Assembly (NCBI GenBank): GCA_963841815.1
Contig: CAWJEE010000010.1
Span: forward strand, 186,001 to 250,000
DNA: 64,000 nucleotides
Origin: JAOUJD01 sp963841815
GTDB taxonomy: Bacteria; Pseudomonadota; Gammaproteobacteria; Burkholderiales; Burkholderiaceae_F
Direction: 5' to 3'
Of this stretch, positions 35,674 through 44,281 are shown in pieces (position 1 is the stretch's first letter; the number at the start of each line of letters is the position of its first letter). The notes under the pieces are model-generated. The model ran no database searches, was not told the DNA's origin, and saw only the letters and a program-made list of their open reading frames with translations. The position numbers and the translations under genes were made by a program.

Positions 35674-35730
35674 GCTTCGAACCGGTGCATGCCTCAGGGA
35701 AAACGCACGGACAGCGCACTATCGCGGTGC
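35674..35730. promoter_or_regulatory. NtrC-type enhancer sites
   Basis: GCACTATCGCGGTGC at 35716-35730 fits the NtrC consensus GCAC-Y-N5-GGTGC exactly. A weaker partial site GCTTCGAACCGGTGC lies at 35674-35688, 42 bp away. Both are upstream of the sigma-54 -24 element (about 20 and 60 bp), the usual enhancer position. Confidence 0.75.
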
Positions 35731-35826
35731 GTAGTCGCACAGGCGCGGAGCAATGCGCCGGATCGCGCTGCTAGACTGCCTTCCGCAGTCGAAAGCACTC
35801 TCCGGCGACCCTTCGATCACGCGCTC

Positions 35827-36060
35827 ATGGACAAGGCACCGTTCCTCGACGATCTGCAGCAGCGCCTGTCCGCGTTGGTGGAGGCGACGCCGGCCGCGGA
35901 CCTGCAGAAGAACCTCAAGGCGCTGCTGACGCAGCAGTTCGCACGACTCGAACTCGTCACGCGCGAGGAGTTCGACACGCAGGCGAAGGTGCTGGCGCGG
36001 GCGCGCGCCAAGCTCGACGAACTCGAGGCGAGACTCGCCGCGCTCGAGGGCCGGCGCTAG
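35827..36060 (+). CDS. ubiK: Ubiquinone biosynthesis accessory factor UbiK
   Basis: A 77-residue coiled-coil protein of the BMFP/YqiC family that helps assemble the ubiquinone biosynthesis complex. MDKAPFLDDLQQRLSALVEA is followed by LQKNLKALLTQQFARLELVTREEFD and a C-terminal leucine-rich coiled coil (ARAKLDELEARLAALEGRR). It is divergent from torF, the common order in betaproteobacteria. The start at 35827 gives the family-typical N-terminus. Confidence 0.9.
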   Translation: MDKAPFLDDLQQRLSALVEATPAADLQKNLKALLTQQFARLELVTREEFDTQAKVLARARAKLDELEARLAALEGRR

Positions 36061-36165
36061 AGCGGCATCTCGGCAGTCGGGCCATGCAACCGGTTGAAAG
36101 GCCGGCATGCACCCTCATCTCCCCTGTCATAAGCTGTACTTCCGCGGCACGCAGGGAGGCCGCCC

Positions 36166-37566
36166 ATGAATCCGATATCCGCAGTGACGCGACCCGCCGC
36201 GGTCGCGGGCATGTTCTACCCCGGCTCGCCCGAGGCGCTCCGCGGCAGCGTGCGCGCTTTCCTCGACGAGGCCGGCCCCGGCGACGGGGTGACGCCGAAG
36301 GTCCTGATCGTTCCGCACGCCGGCTACATCTACTCCGGCTCCACGGCCGCGCGCGGTTACGCGATGCTGCGCGGGGTCGCGGCGCAGGTGCGCCGGGTCG
36401 TCCTGATCGGACCCGCGCATCGCGTGGCGGTGCGCGGCGTCGCCATTCCTTCGGTCGATCGCTTCGAGACGCCGCTCGGGCCGGTCGAGCTCGATCGCGC
36501 CGTGCTCGACCGGCTGGCCGCTGAACCGCACGTCGTGCGGAGCGACCGCGCGCACGCGACGGAGCACGCGCTCGAGGTCCAGCTGCCGTTCCTGCAGGAA
36601 GTGCTCGAGGACTTCACGGTGGTGCCCCTCGTCGTCGGCGACGCCACGCCGGACGAAGTCGCCGCCGTGCTGGAGCGCGTGTGGGGCGGTCCCGAAACGC
36701 TGATCGTCGTCAGCTCCGATCTCTCCCACTACCTTCCGTACGACACCGCGCGCCAGGCGGACGCCGCGACCCTCGCGCAGGTGCTCGCACTCGGCCCGGA
36801 ACTCGATCATCAGCAGGCCTGTGGCGCGACCCCGATCAATGCGCTGATGCACCTGGCGCGCCGTCGTCGCCTGCGCCCGCGCCTGCTTGCCGCATGCAGC
36901 TCAGGCGATACGGCGGGAGATCGCGACCGCGTCGTTGGCTACGCCTCCCTCACCTTCACTGCCGACGACCGGAACGCGTCCGCCGAGGCGGACGAAGAGG
37001 GCCTGTCGGATTCGAGCGAACGGCCTGCCGACCGCGGCCGGGTGCTTCTGGCGCACGCACGCCACGCGATCGAGTCGCTGTTCCGTGCGCCGGGCGCAGC
37101 GCTGCCCGACGCGCCGTTTCTCGACGAGCCCGGTGCCACTTTCGTGACGCTGAGGCTCGACGGCGAACTGCGTGGTTGTATCGGCACGCTGGAGGCCGAA
37201 CACCCGCTGCGTCACGACGTGGTGCGCAACGCGCGCAACGCGGCCCTGCGCGACCCGCGGTTCGAGCCGCTGAGCGAGAAGGAACTGGCCGGGGTCTCGA
37301 TCGAAGTGTCGCTGCTGTCGACCCCGGAGCCGCTGTCATTCGCCGACGAGGAGGACCTCACGCGCCAGGTCGAGGCGCGCCGCCACGGCCTCGTGCTCGA
37401 GTATGGCCGCCATCGGTCGACGTTCCTGCCGCAGGTGTGGGAGCAGCTGCCCGACGCACGGGACTTCCTGCGTCACCTGAAGGCCAAGGCAGGTCTGCCG
37501 CCCGACTTCTGGTCGGAGGGCATCCGCGTGTCCTGCTACTCGGTGGAGAAGTGGAGCGAGCGATGA
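36166..37566 (+). CDS. AmmeMemoRadiSam system protein B/A fusion (Memo + AMMECR1)
   Basis: A 466-residue fusion. Residues 1-275 are a Memo-like dioxygenase-fold domain (PAAVAGMFYPGSPEALR, VPHAGYIYSGSTAARGY, LIGPAHR, HATEHALEVQLPFLQ, VVSSDLSHYLPYD, CGATPINAL), which keeps metal-ligand-type histidines. Residues about 300-466 are an AMMECR1 domain (FVTLRLDGELRGCIGTLEAEHPL, AALRDPRFEPL, VWEQLPDARDFLRHLKAKAGL, VSCYSVEKW). With the overlapping radical SAM gene it forms the AmmeMemoRadiSam trio, here in two genes. The function of this conserved set is not established. SD GGGAGG precedes the ATG. Confidence 0.93.
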   Translation: MNPISAVTRPAAVAGMFYPGSPEALRGSVRAFLDEAGPGDGVTPKVLIVPHAGYIYSGSTAARGYAMLRGVAAQVRRVVLIGPAHRVAVRGVAIPSVDRFETPLGPVELDRAVLDRLAAEPHVVRSDRAHATEHALEVQLPFLQEVLEDFTVVPLVVGDATPDEVAAVLERVWGGPETLIVVSSDLSHYLPYDTARQADAATLAQVLALGPELDHQQACGATPINALMHLARRRRLRPRLLAACSSGDTAGDRDRVVGYASLTFTADDRNASAEADEEGLSDSSERPADRGRVLLAHARHAIESLFRAPGAALPDAPFLDEPGATFVTLRLDGELRGCIGTLEAEHPLRHDVVRNARNAALRDPRFEPLSEKELAGVSIEVSLLSTPEPLSFADEEDLTRQVEARRHGLVLEYGRHRSTFLPQVWEQLPDARDFLRHLKAKAGLPPDFWSEGIRVSCYSVEKWSER

Positions 37567-38651
37567 CGGCGATCGAAGCCTCGCACCCCGCACAGTGGTG
37601 GCACGCGCTGCCCGACGGTCGCCTGCAGTGCGACCTCTGCCCGCGCGACTGCAAGCTGCACGAAGGCCAGCGCGGACAGTGCTTCGTGCGCCAGCGCAGC
37701 GGCGACACGATGGTCCTGGCGACGTACGGGCGTTCGTCGGGCTTCTGCGTCGACCCGATCGAGAAGAAGCCGCTGAACCACTTCCATCCGGGCAGCTCGG
37801 TGCTCTCGTTCGGCACGGCGGGCTGCAACCTGGCGTGCAAGTTCTGCCAGAACTGGGACATCTCGAAGAGCCGCGACATGGACCGGCTGATGGACCGCGC
37901 GTCGCCCGAGGCGATCGCCGAGGCCGCTGCCGCCACGGGTTGCCGCAGCGTCGCGTTCACCTACAACGACCCGGTCATCTTCGCCGAGTACGCGATCGAC
38001 ACCGCGAAGGCCTGCCACGCCGCCGGCATCAAGACGGTGGCCGTGACCGCCGGCTACATCCATGCCGAGCCGCGCCGCGCGTTCTTCGATGTGATGGATG
38101 CCGCCAACGTCGACCTGAAGGCGTTCACCGACGACTTCTACTTCAAGTTCACCGGCGCGCACCTGCAGCCGGTGCTCGACACGCTCAGGTACCTGGTGCG
38201 CGAGACCGGTTGCTGGACCGAGATCACGACGTTGCTGATCCCCGGGAAGAACGACTCGGACGACGAACTGCGCCGCATGAGCGCGTGGATCGCCTCCGAG
38301 CTCGGTCCGCAGGTTCCGCTGCACTTCACGGCGTTCCATCCGGACTACAAGCTCGACGACGTCCCGGCGACACCGGGCACGACGCTGATGCGCGCCCGGC
38401 GGATCGCACAGGAGGAAGGGCTGAAGCACGTCTACACCGGCAACGTGCACGACACGGAAGGCGGGACCACGTTCTGCGCGGAGTGCCACGCGGCCCTGAT
38501 CGTGCGCGACTGGCACCGCATCCTGCGCTACGACGTGACGGACGACGGGCGCTGCCCGCACTGCACGAGCCCGCTCGCCGGGCGGTTCGAGCACTTCGAG
38601 GGAAGTTTCGGGTCGCGCCGGATTCCGGTCCGGCTCGCTCCGCGCGCCTGA
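37563..38651 (+). CDS. AmmeMemoRadiSam system radical SAM enzyme
   Basis: A 362-residue radical SAM protein. The N-terminus has extra Cys (CDLCPRDCKLHEGQRGQCF), and the 4Fe-4S CxxxCxxC motif is GCNLACKFCQNWDISK (about residues 92-107). AFTYNDPVIFAEYAI, VTAGYIHAEP, NVDLKAFTDDFY and LIPGKNDSDDELR are typical of the PflA-like/MJ0808-type subgroup. A C-terminal rubredoxin-like Cys pair set (CAECHAALI, CPHCTSPLAGRF) is present. The ATG overlaps the fusion gene's TGA (ATGA), so the products are made together. The target of the radical chemistry is unknown. Confidence 0.93.
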   Translation: MTAIEASHPAQWWHALPDGRLQCDLCPRDCKLHEGQRGQCFVRQRSGDTMVLATYGRSSGFCVDPIEKKPLNHFHPGSSVLSFGTAGCNLACKFCQNWDISKSRDMDRLMDRASPEAIAEAAAATGCRSVAFTYNDPVIFAEYAIDTAKACHAAGIKTVAVTAGYIHAEPRRAFFDVMDAANVDLKAFTDDFYFKFTGAHLQPVLDTLRYLVRETGCWTEITTLLIPGKNDSDDELRRMSAWIASELGPQVPLHFTAFHPDYKLDDVPATPGTTLMRARRIAQEEGLKHVYTGNVHDTEGGTTFCAECHAALIVRDWHRILRYDVTDDGRCPHCTSPLAGRFEHFEGSFGSRRIPVRLAPRA

Positions 38652-38661
38652 CGGGCGACGC

Positions 38662-39498
38662 TCAGGCGGCGGCTGGCACGGCGTCGGCGGCGCGCTTGCG
38701 CGCCATGCCGATGATCTTCGCGGCGACCGGAAGTTCGAGCGCCAGGAATTCGGCCTCCATCGTCGAGCGATCGATCAGCCGCACGTGCTTCTTGCGCGCG
38801 ATGGCCTTCGCGCCACGCTCGTAGCCCGCCTCGGCGACGATCGCGACTCGCAGCATCCCGATCTCGCGCGCCTGTTCGATCAGGGCGGTGATGCGGTCCA
38901 CCGACACGTAGTCGTTCTGCACCACGAAGGCGTAGGCGCGCGCGGCGTCGTCGCGATGCCTCAATACGAGCTCGATCGGCCAGATGGCCGGCGACGCCGG
39001 TGAACCGCGGTAACCGCGCGACTCGTACCACGCGATCACCAGTTCGCGCAGCGGCACGCCCGCGGCGATCGAGTCCGCCTCGGACGGATACCGCACCGAC
39101 AACGGCACCGCCCACCTGCGCAGGCGTTGCCGCGCCGGCAAGGCAGCCGGTTGCTTCTGCTGCGCCGTATCCACGGTGATGTGCGAAATGAGTTCCTCGA
39201 TCGGGTCCATCCCCGCGGCAGCGACCTCCGGCGCGTTCGCCGCGGCACTGAGATGCGCGATGCGCGAAGGAGACTTCAGATCCGCGCTCGACGCGAAGGC
39301 GGGAGCCGAGGCGGCGCCCGCGGCGGCCGGAATCGGTTCGGCGGCCGAGGCGCCGACGCCAGCTGCCAGCAGATCCTCCATCGCTCGCTGCTCCCGCTCG
39401 GCCGATTCCGCGCGCATGAATTCGGCGCGTCGTCGCACCCAGTGCAGCAGGGCGAACAACGTCACGATGGCGCCTACGAAGTAGAAGAGTGAGGGCAC
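38662..39498 (-). CDS. Membrane-anchored protein with Mrr-like endonuclease-fold domain
   Basis: A 278-residue protein, GTG start (MPSLFYFVGAIVTLFALLHW). The N-terminal helix (about residues 3-20) is followed by a charged then Ala-rich linker. The C-terminal domain (about residues 135-265) has PIELVLRHRDDAARAYAFVVQ, VDRITALIEQAREIGMLRVA, YERGAKAIARKKHVRLIDR, which resembles the Mrr/restriction-endonuclease layout (E/D...QxK-like strand, then glycine/alanine loop and xLID strand). The canonical QxK lysine is not obvious, so catalysis is doubtful. Function unknown. It is convergent with the radical SAM gene (10 bp) and divergent from comM. Confidence 0.6.
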   Translation of the reverse strand: MPSLFYFVGAIVTLFALLHWVRRRAEFMRAESAEREQRAMEDLLAAGVGASAAEPIPAAAGAASAPAFASSADLKSPSRIAHLSAAANAPEVAAAGMDPIEELISHITVDTAQQKQPAALPARQRLRRWAVPLSVRYPSEADSIAAGVPLRELVIAWYESRGYRGSPASPAIWPIELVLRHRDDAARAYAFVVQNDYVSVDRITALIEQAREIGMLRVAIVAEAGYERGAKAIARKKHVRLIDRSTMEAEFLALELPVAAKIIGMARKRAADAVPAAA

Positions 39499-39754
39499 GC
39501 GCGAGTTGCTGGTTCTTTCGGGCCGGAGCCGCCGCGACGGCGGGACCCTGGCCACGTCATATCGTGCCACGCAGGGCGGCCGGATCCCACCGGAATTGGC
39601 GCACAAATGCCCGGAAATTCGAGGTCCCCGGGGCACGTTGCCCGGGACGGCCCGCGCGCACCCGCGCCCCCTGCTTCTTACCGACACCGCGCCCGGCTTC
39701 CGGCAACGGCCGCTTCGTAGAATTCGGAGCGCTTCGCACAGATCGGATCGGGCC

Positions 39755-41284
39755 ATGGCTCTGGCAGTCGTTCGCAGCCGCGGGTTGAACGGCATGGCCG
39801 CCCCCGAGGTAACCGTCGAGGTCCATCTTGCGAACGGGCTGCCGTCGTTCACGCTGGTCGGCCTGCCGGACACCGAAGTGCGAGAAGCCCGGGAGCGGGT
39901 GAGGGCCGCGCTGCAGAACAGCCGCTTCGACTTTCCGACGCGACGCATCACCGTCAATCTCGGCCCGGCCGACCTGCCCAAGGAGTCCGGACGCTTCGAC
40001 CTGCCGATCGCGCTCGGGATCCTCGCCGCGAGCGACCAGTTGCCGAGCCGCTCGCTCGACGCGCTCGAGTTCGCGGGCGAGCTTTCCCTGTCCGGTGAGC
40101 TGCGTCCCGTGCGCGGCGCGCTCGCGATGGCCTATGCGGTGACACGCTCCACCACCGCGCGTGCTCCGCGCGGCTTCGTCGTGCCGCGGGAAAGCGCCGA
40201 CGAAGCGGCGCTGGTCGGCGCACTGCCGATCTACCCGGCCGGGACACTGATCGAGGTCGTCCAGCACCTGCGCGCCGCGGCGGGCGACGACAGCGGCAGG
40301 GAGATCCCGGTCCACGAAGCGACGGTGCGGCGAACGCCGCCCGCTTATCCCGACCTGTTCGACGTCAAGGGGCAGGCCGCCGCCCGGCGCGCGCTCGAGA
40401 TCGCCGCCGCCGGAGGTCACAGCGCACTGCTGGTCGGCCCGCCCGGCACTGGCAAGTCGATGCTCGCGCAGCGCTTCGCCGGCATCCTTCCGCCGATGAC
40501 CACCGACGAAGCGCTGGAGTCTGCCGCGGTGCTGAGTCTCGCCGGACAGTTCGCGCCGCATCGCTGGGGGACCCGCATGTTCCGCGCCCCGCACCACACC
40601 GCGAGCGCCGTCGCGCTCGTGGGAGGCGGCAGCCCCCCGATGCCCGGCGAAATCTCCCTCGCGCACCACGGCGTCCTCTTTCTCGACGAGTTGCCGGAGT
40701 TCGAACGGCGCGTGCTCGAGGCGCTGCGGCAGCCCCTCGAAGCGGGCACCGTGACGATCTCGCGCGCCGCGCGCCAGATCGACTTCCCGGCGCGCTTCCA
40801 GCTGATCGCCGCGATGAATCCCTGTCCCTGCGGCTACTTCGGTCACAGGACAATCGTGTGCCGCTGCACGCCCGACCAGGTCGCGCGCTACCAGGACCGC
40901 ATTTCGGGCCCTCTGCTCGACCGCATCGACATGCGCGTCGAGATGACCTCGTTCACCGAAGAGGAACTCGGCCACCTGCCCGACGGCGAGCCGACCCGCT
41001 CTGTCGCGGCTCGCGTCCGCAAGGTCCACGACCGCGCGCTCAGCCGACAGGGCAAGCCGAACGACCAATTGGGGAGCGGCGAACTGCAGGCCGCCTGCAG
41101 GGTCGAGGCTGGGGCGAAGGCGCTGCTCCACGCTGCGACGGCCAGGCTCGGGTGGTCCATGCGGGCGTATCACCGGGTGCTCCGTGTGTCCCGCACGATC
41201 GCCGACCTCTCCGGAGCCGCGGACATCGCGACCCGGCACGTGGCCGAAGCGATCCAGTTCCGGCGCGCGCTGCGCGAACCGTAA
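39755..41284 (+). CDS. comM: YifB/ComM family Mg chelatase-like AAA+ ATPase
   Basis: A 509-residue hexameric helicase-type protein of natural transformation (ComM drives branch migration). The N-terminal YifB domain is MALAVVRSRGLNGMAAPEVT and VGLPDTEVREARERVRAAL; the AAA+ core has Walker A GPPGTGKSMLAQRFAGILPP, Walker B LFLDELPEF, and NPCPCGYFG with a Cys cluster (CPCG...CRC). The C-terminal domain includes GWSMRAYHRVLRVSRTIADL. ATG 39755 was chosen to match the family start. Length is normal. Confidence 0.94.
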   Translation: MALAVVRSRGLNGMAAPEVTVEVHLANGLPSFTLVGLPDTEVREARERVRAALQNSRFDFPTRRITVNLGPADLPKESGRFDLPIALGILAASDQLPSRSLDALEFAGELSLSGELRPVRGALAMAYAVTRSTTARAPRGFVVPRESADEAALVGALPIYPAGTLIEVVQHLRAAAGDDSGREIPVHEATVRRTPPAYPDLFDVKGQAAARRALEIAAAGGHSALLVGPPGTGKSMLAQRFAGILPPMTTDEALESAAVLSLAGQFAPHRWGTRMFRAPHHTASAVALVGGGSPPMPGEISLAHHGVLFLDELPEFERRVLEALRQPLEAGTVTISRAARQIDFPARFQLIAAMNPCPCGYFGHRTIVCRCTPDQVARYQDRISGPLLDRIDMRVEMTSFTEEELGHLPDGEPTRSVAARVRKVHDRALSRQGKPNDQLGSGELQAACRVEAGAKALLHAATARLGWSMRAYHRVLRVSRTIADLSGAADIATRHVAEAIQFRRALREP

Positions 41285-41287
41285 ATC

Positions 41288-41303
41288 TGTCGTGTTTACG
41301 ACA
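41288..41303. promoter_or_regulatory. Inverted repeat upstream of the winged-helix regulator gene
   Basis: TGTCGT-GTTT-ACGACA is a perfect 6-bp-arm palindrome right after the comM stop. A further ACGACA half-site follows within 50 bp (about 41331), 50 to 95 bp before the ATG of the HTH gene. It may be an operator for that protein. Confidence 0.45.
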
Positions 41304-41381
41304 AACGCTCGACGTGCGACGTCGATTTGGACGACAATTCGCATCTTCCGGGAAAACCGGCGCCGAACGGCGCGCAGCACG

Positions 41382-41876
41382 ATGGACAGTACCGTTTCCC
41401 CTTGCGGCAGCGACTTCGATACCGACTTCGACCGCAATTTCGCACTGGCCGGTTTCATCCTGAACCGTTTCCTGGTGCATCACCTGCTCAGGATGGCCCG
41501 CCAGACGAACGGCGACTTCGAGAGCCTCGTGATCTGGAGCGCGCTGGCACTGCAGAACACGACGGCCCTTCTCGGCCCCGGCGCGAAGCCGCTGACGCCG
41601 CTGCAGCCCGACGGCACGTTTCCTGATGCGCTGCTGCGTGCGAACGGGCTGCGTTCGAGCGACCTGGCCCAGATCACCGGCATCCCGCGCGAAACGGTGC
41701 GGCGCAAGCTCGAACGCCTGTCTACCGCCGGTCGCGTGAAGCGGCACGAGAACGGACGGTGGCACGTCGTCTCGGCCGCGATGAACCAGGAGATGCGCGA
41801 GTTCATGCGCGAGACAGCTCGCAACTTCTGCGAAACCGCGCAGCTGCTCCAGGGCGCGATGCGCAACGGCGGCTAG
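41382..41876 (+). CDS. Winged-helix transcriptional regulator
   Basis: A 164-residue protein. An N-terminal helical part (FALAGFILNRFLVHHLLRMARQ) is followed by a winged-helix DNA-binding region LRSSDLAQITGIPRETVRRK then LERLSTAGRVKRHENGRWHV (about residues 87-126), similar to GntR/Crp-type wings, and a C-terminal helix. No cofactor-binding residues are evident. Its regulon is unknown; self-control through the upstream inverted repeat is a guess. A 48-nt hairpin repeat starts 3 bp after its stop. Confidence 0.75.
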   Translation: MDSTVSPCGSDFDTDFDRNFALAGFILNRFLVHHLLRMARQTNGDFESLVIWSALALQNTTALLGPGAKPLTPLQPDGTFPDALLRANGLRSSDLAQITGIPRETVRRKLERLSTAGRVKRHENGRWHVVSAAMNQEMREFMRETARNFCETAQLLQGAMRNGG

Positions 41877-41878
41877 GT

Positions 41879-41926
41879 CCTGTTAACGCCTGGCCCGCGC
41901 ATGTGCGATCCAAGCGGTAGCAGGCC
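41879..41926. repeat. 48-nt palindromic repeat, copy 1
   Basis: Shares 42 of 48 bases with 62511-62558. The ends CCTGTTAAC and GTAGCAGG are partly complementary, and the centre CGCGCATGTGCG is a small inner hairpin. It abuts the stop codon of the patatin gene and lies 3 bp after the regulator stop, filling the gap between two convergent genes. It could act as a bidirectional terminator. Confidence 0.75.
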
Positions 41927-44191
41927 CTAGGGCCGGCCGAGATACAGGTACACGGCGGAGTGGTCCCGGCTCGAGTAGCCGAAGCCGAGGTACAGCGGCC
42001 CCAGCGGCGAGTCGATGCCGACGTACAGGGCCCCCGCCGGAATCGTGACCCGGCCATCGACGTATTCGCCCCGCCAGACGGGAATGAACGGCCTCGCGCG
42101 TGCCGCCTCCAGCGACGCGCCGAAGTACATGCCCTCGAACAGCGGGATGTCCGCGAGCTTCGTGCGATACCCGAGCCGGACGAACTGGTAGTCCTGCGAC
42201 CGGATCTGCCCCGGCGCAAGTCCCGACAGCTTCAGGAATCCGCCGAGTTCGAACTGGTCGTAGATCGGGATCTCGTTCGACCCCAGCTTGCCGCCCGCCG
42301 ACACGCCGAGCTCGAACGTGTGACGCCCGATCGAGGCGGCGGTGCCGGCCCCGGCACGCCAGCGGTTGTACGAGTTGTCGCCGCCGAGCGCGCTGAGCTG
42401 CGAATACAAATTTGCCCCTGCGCCCCAGCCCCCGGTGGGGAAGTTCACTCCCGTGAACTGATCCAGCTTCAGGTCGAAGACGGCGGCACGGATGTTCGTC
42501 GTTCCGCTGGACGGCAGCGCGACCGAGCCACTCTGCTGGCTGAACCTGCGCTCGCCGAGCGCGAGCCCGAGACGGGCCTGGCCGTACTGGAGGAAGTTCG
42601 CCCCGACGTCGAACTGCGCGATCCCCGACTGGTCCTGGTACTCGGCGCTCAGCAGGTCGTCGACGTACAGGTCCAGCGGCCGGTTGAGATACCGAAGCTG
42701 CGGAGCGACGAAGAAGTACTGACTTGCCGACAGCGGCTGGTAGAACTCGGTGGCGAGCAGCACGTTCCGGCCGAGGACGACGTCGTTCCTCCACTCCGCG
42801 CCGAAGCTGTTGAGTCCCTTCGCCCGATGCGATGCGAACAGATTGAAGTACGACCGCTGCCCCAGGTCGGCCGCGAGTTCGAGGCCGAAACGCACGTAAT
42901 GCGTCTCCGGTTTTTCCCGCACCTTCACGGTCAGGATGCGTTTGCCGTCGACTTCCTCGACGTTGAACCCGACGTTCTCGAAGTCGCCGCGGCCGTAGAT
43001 GCGGCGCAGGTCGAGGTCGAGCGTGTCGCGGTCGATCGGCTTGCCGACCTCGGTCTGCATCGACTGCAGAACGACCTGCGGGTTGATGCGGTGCGTGCCC
43101 TCGACACGGATCTCGTCGACCACGGTGATCATCGTGTCGGTGCTCGCCGGACCCTGTCGCGCGCGCAGGGCCGCGTACTGCCCGGGCGGCAGCGACAGCG
43201 CGCGCAGGCGATCGGCGACCTTGCGCGCGCCCGCTTCGCCGATCGGCACCGTCTTGGTCAGGTTGTCGAAGTCGCCCGCGGAGAAGTCGCCGAGTTCGGG
43301 CTCGATGAGGATGTCCCGCGACGTCAGCTCCGCCAGTGAGCGACGGACGTTCTGCTCGGTCAGGATGTTGATCATCTGCCCGGTCACGCTCAGCACCGAG
43401 GTGATCTGCTCCGGGCGCAACAGCGGCGTGCCGAGGTTGACGGCGATGATGATCTCGGCGCCCATCGAGCGGGCGACGTCGACCGGCAGGTTGCGGACCA
43501 GCCCGCCGTCGACGAGCTGGCGGTTGCCAATGGCCACCGGCGCCATGCCGCCCGGCACCGACATCGACGCCCGCATCGCCGTGATCAGGCTGCCGTCCTT
43601 CAGCACGACCATCTCGCCGGTGCCGAGATCGGTGGCGATGGCGCGGAACGGAATCGACAACTGGTCGAAGCTGCGCACCGTCGTGAACTTCACCAGCTTG
43701 CGCAGCTGCGCCTCGACCGACACGCCGGTTACGATGCCCTTCGGCAGCACGATGCCGTCGCCGGTGACGCCGAGCTCGGGAATGATGTAGGGCTGCTCGT
43801 CGTCCGCCTTGCGCCGCATCGGCAGGTCGGCGCGAGGCGGGCGATCGGTGAACAGGCTCGCGGTCGTGATCGTCGCGATGTCCCGCTCCATTTCGGCGAC
43901 GGAATTGCCCGACGCGTAGGACCCGCCGACGATCGAACCCATGCTGGTGCCGACGATCACGTCCACCGGGACGCGCAGTTCCTCGAGCACTTTCAGCACG
44001 CCGACGTGCGCGGCGCCGCGCGCGCCCCCGCCGGACAGCACGAGACCGATCTTCGGCCGCGCCGCCTGTGGAACTGCCGGGGCGCTCTGCGACGACTGTG
44101 CGGCCGTCTGCGCGAAGGCTGGCAGCGAAGCGGCGAAGAGCAGGCAGCCGAACAGGTGCGCGGCACGCGCAGTGAAGGAGAGCGGCAGCAT
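41927..44191 (-). CDS. Patatin-like phospholipase with POTRA/BamA-type barrel (PlpD-like)
   Basis: A 754-residue type Vd-like protein. A signal peptide (FGCLLFAASLPAFAQ) precedes a patatin domain (about residues 45-250) with oxyanion loop SGGGARGAAHVGVLKVLEEL, nucleophile GTSMGSIVGG and catalytic Asp in VDGGLVRNLPVD, so the Ser-Asp dyad is complete. A POTRA domain follows (EIRVEGTHRINPQVVLQSM), then a C-terminal 16-strand BamA-like barrel (about residues 420-754). PlpD-type proteins display or release the lipase from the outer membrane. It faces the regulator gene across the hairpin repeat. Confidence 0.92.
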   Translation of the reverse strand: MLPLSFTARAAHLFGCLLFAASLPAFAQTAAQSSQSAPAVPQAARPKIGLVLSGGGARGAAHVGVLKVLEELRVPVDVIVGTSMGSIVGGSYASGNSVAEMERDIATITTASLFTDRPPRADLPMRRKADDEQPYIIPELGVTGDGIVLPKGIVTGVSVEAQLRKLVKFTTVRSFDQLSIPFRAIATDLGTGEMVVLKDGSLITAMRASMSVPGGMAPVAIGNRQLVDGGLVRNLPVDVARSMGAEIIIAVNLGTPLLRPEQITSVLSVTGQMINILTEQNVRRSLAELTSRDILIEPELGDFSAGDFDNLTKTVPIGEAGARKVADRLRALSLPPGQYAALRARQGPASTDTMITVVDEIRVEGTHRINPQVVLQSMQTEVGKPIDRDTLDLDLRRIYGRGDFENVGFNVEEVDGKRILTVKVREKPETHYVRFGLELAADLGQRSYFNLFASHRAKGLNSFGAEWRNDVVLGRNVLLATEFYQPLSASQYFFVAPQLRYLNRPLDLYVDDLLSAEYQDQSGIAQFDVGANFLQYGQARLGLALGERRFSQQSGSVALPSSGTTNIRAAVFDLKLDQFTGVNFPTGGWGAGANLYSQLSALGGDNSYNRWRAGAGTAASIGRHTFELGVSAGGKLGSNEIPIYDQFELGGFLKLSGLAPGQIRSQDYQFVRLGYRTKLADIPLFEGMYFGASLEAARARPFIPVWRGEYVDGRVTIPAGALYVGIDSPLGPLYLGFGYSSRDHSAVYLYLGRP

Positions 44192-44281
44192 TCGAGCGTC
44201 CTGGTGGCCGGGTCTGATGCCCGGATCGGACGCTAGTGTAAGAGCCCTGAACTGCGGCGCGCGAACGCCGCCGTCACCGGG

